Positions 14,526 through 14,915 of a stretch of 14,915 nt of DNA are shown one piece after another. The position numbers and the translations under genes are program-made. The notes beneath the pieces are model-generated. The model was not told the origin of the DNA, did not search any database, and saw only the letters and a program-made list of their open reading frames with translations. Each line of letters begins with the position of its first letter. Within the stretch, counting starts at the first letter, position 1. The DNA is from Spirochaetaceae bacterium (GTDB taxonomy: Bacteria; Spirochaetota; Spirochaetia; Treponematales; Breznakiellaceae): positions 1 to 14,915 of the forward strand of contig JAITRV010000214.1 in the NCBI GenBank assembly GCA_031288215.1. The letters run 5' to 3'.

Positions 14526-14733
14526 CGATGGAAGTGTTTCAGACGGACTCGCATCCGGAACAAAACTTACCGGCGGTGGGAAAAGCGGCTATATGGTCTC
14601 ACTCGTGAAAGACCGGATATACGAAGAAATCTCCCGGAACTTTGAAACCGAAGGCGTTCCGGTGATTACCGCACAGCTTGGAACCAATGCCGTAACTGAC
14701 AAAAAAATTCAGGCTGCTCAAATAACGCATTGA
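14497..14733 (+). pseudogene. Unrecognised coding remnant without a start codon
   Basis: An open frame of 78 codons in the 307-bp stretch between the permease and the dtxR-type gene. It has no ATG, GTG or TTG before its first third and runs out of the tandem repeats. It reads KRIFISDGSVSDGLASGTKL, TGGGKSGYMVSLVKDRIYEE, ISRNFETEGVPVITAQLGTN and AVTDKKIQAAQITH before TGA at 14731. Composition, wobble-position GC and the glycine-rich TGGGKSG and LGTNAVTD segments look like real protein sequence, and so like a fragment of a gene truncated at its 5' end by the same events that broke the permeases. I do not recognise the family. Confidence 0.4.
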
Positions 14734-14758
14734 CAATTTTCCCCGAATCCGCCATACT
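14730..14758 (+). promoter_or_regulatory. Promoter of the dtxR/mntR-type repressor gene
   Basis: Consensus TTGACA (14730-14735), a 17-nt spacer and CATACT (14753-14758, four of six matches to TATAAT). Predicted transcription start is at about 14765, one or two bases before the ATG at 14767. The TGA stop of the upstream remnant lies inside the -35 element. Confidence 0.55.
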
Positions 14759-14766
14759 ACTTTTAT

Positions 14767-14915
14767 ATGACCCAATCATTAGAAGATTATCTTGAGATGG
14801 TAAGTTTCCTCTCCGACGAAGGGGTGGTCAGGGTGACAGATATCGCAACCCGCTTGGGGGTGTCCAAGCCTTCGGTGCTGACCGCCTTACGGACCCTGGA
14901 AGAACAGGGGCTCTT
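14767..14915 (+). CDS. DtxR/MntR-family metal-dependent transcriptional repressor (5' part)
   Basis: The first 49 codons of a gene that runs off the window. The sequence MTQSLEDYLEMVSFLSDEGV followed by VRVTDIATRLGVSKPSVLTA and LRTLEEQGL is the N-terminal winged helix-turn-helix of the DtxR/MntR/IdeR family. The recognition helix lies around LGVSKPSVLTALRTL, and the SLEDYLE start is a metal-ligand-bearing segment in this family. These proteins bind Fe(II) or Mn(II) and then repress metal uptake genes; the metal cannot be decided from this part. No Shine-Dalgarno sequence precedes the ATG, and the promoter is so close that a leaderless mRNA is likely. The C-terminal metal-binding and dimer domain is outside the window. 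Confidence 0.85.
   Translation, partial: MTQSLEDYLEMVSFLSDEGVVRVTDIATRLGVSKPSVLTALRTLEEQGL

Overview
The window reads as bacterial chromosome from a diderm, most probably a spirochaete of the Treponema type. This is an inference from general character: several lipoproteins with loose lipoboxes, a periplasmic MltD-type lytic transglycosylase, and TPR lipoproteins. No rRNA or other taxonomic marker is present, so the genus is a guess. Most of the window is GC-rich; the stretch from about 13353 to 14530 is clearly AT-rich and carries broken genes.

Layout. (1) 7-1952, plus strand: xseA (exodeoxyribonuclease VII large subunit) overlaps by one base a radical SAM activase of the NrdG type. (2) 2117-4428, minus strand: a six-helix membrane protein followed by a 586-residue TPR lipoprotein, overlapping by 4 bp. 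(3) 4527-7911, plus strand, divergent from the previous pair: a second repeat-type lipoprotein, an MltD-like transglycosylase with two LysM domains whose TTG start overlaps the upstream stop, and an unrecognised secreted protein. Regions 2 and 3 look like envelope and peptidoglycan genes. (4) 8088-9678, plus strand: a GT4 glycosyltransferase, translationally overlapped by a radical SAM/SPASM gene that has lost its middle and changed frame. (5) 9626-13352, minus strand: phnK, phnM, phnL and a PHP-domain phosphoesterase, i.e. the accessory half of a carbon-phosphorus lyase pathway without phnG, phnH, phnI or phnJ. A three-fold 11-bp-period repeat resembling a Pho box lies just upstream of phnK. 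(6) 13439-14733, plus strand, AT-rich: a promoter-like sequence, the 3' end of one ABC permease gene, a second permease gene broken by a one-base frameshift, three 14-bp tandem repeats, and an unrecognised coding remnant. (7) 14767-end: the start of a DtxR/MntR-type metal-dependent repressor.

How it fits together. In the known pathway PhnM prepares ribose-phosphonate triphosphate for C-P cleavage. PhnK and PhnL are ABC-type ATPases associated with the lyase, and the cyclic ribose phosphate released by PhnJ needs a phosphodiesterase. Here that role can be given to the PHP protein, which resembles the PHP-type cyclic phosphodiesterase described in Eggerthella lenta. The block is flanked on both sides by broken genes, which suggests that rearrangement or gene decay shaped its borders. 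I found no wholly unknown system. The most interesting signals are the phnGHIJ-less operon with its Pho-box-like repeats, the decayed flanks, and several promoters placed so close to start codons that leaderless mRNAs are likely.
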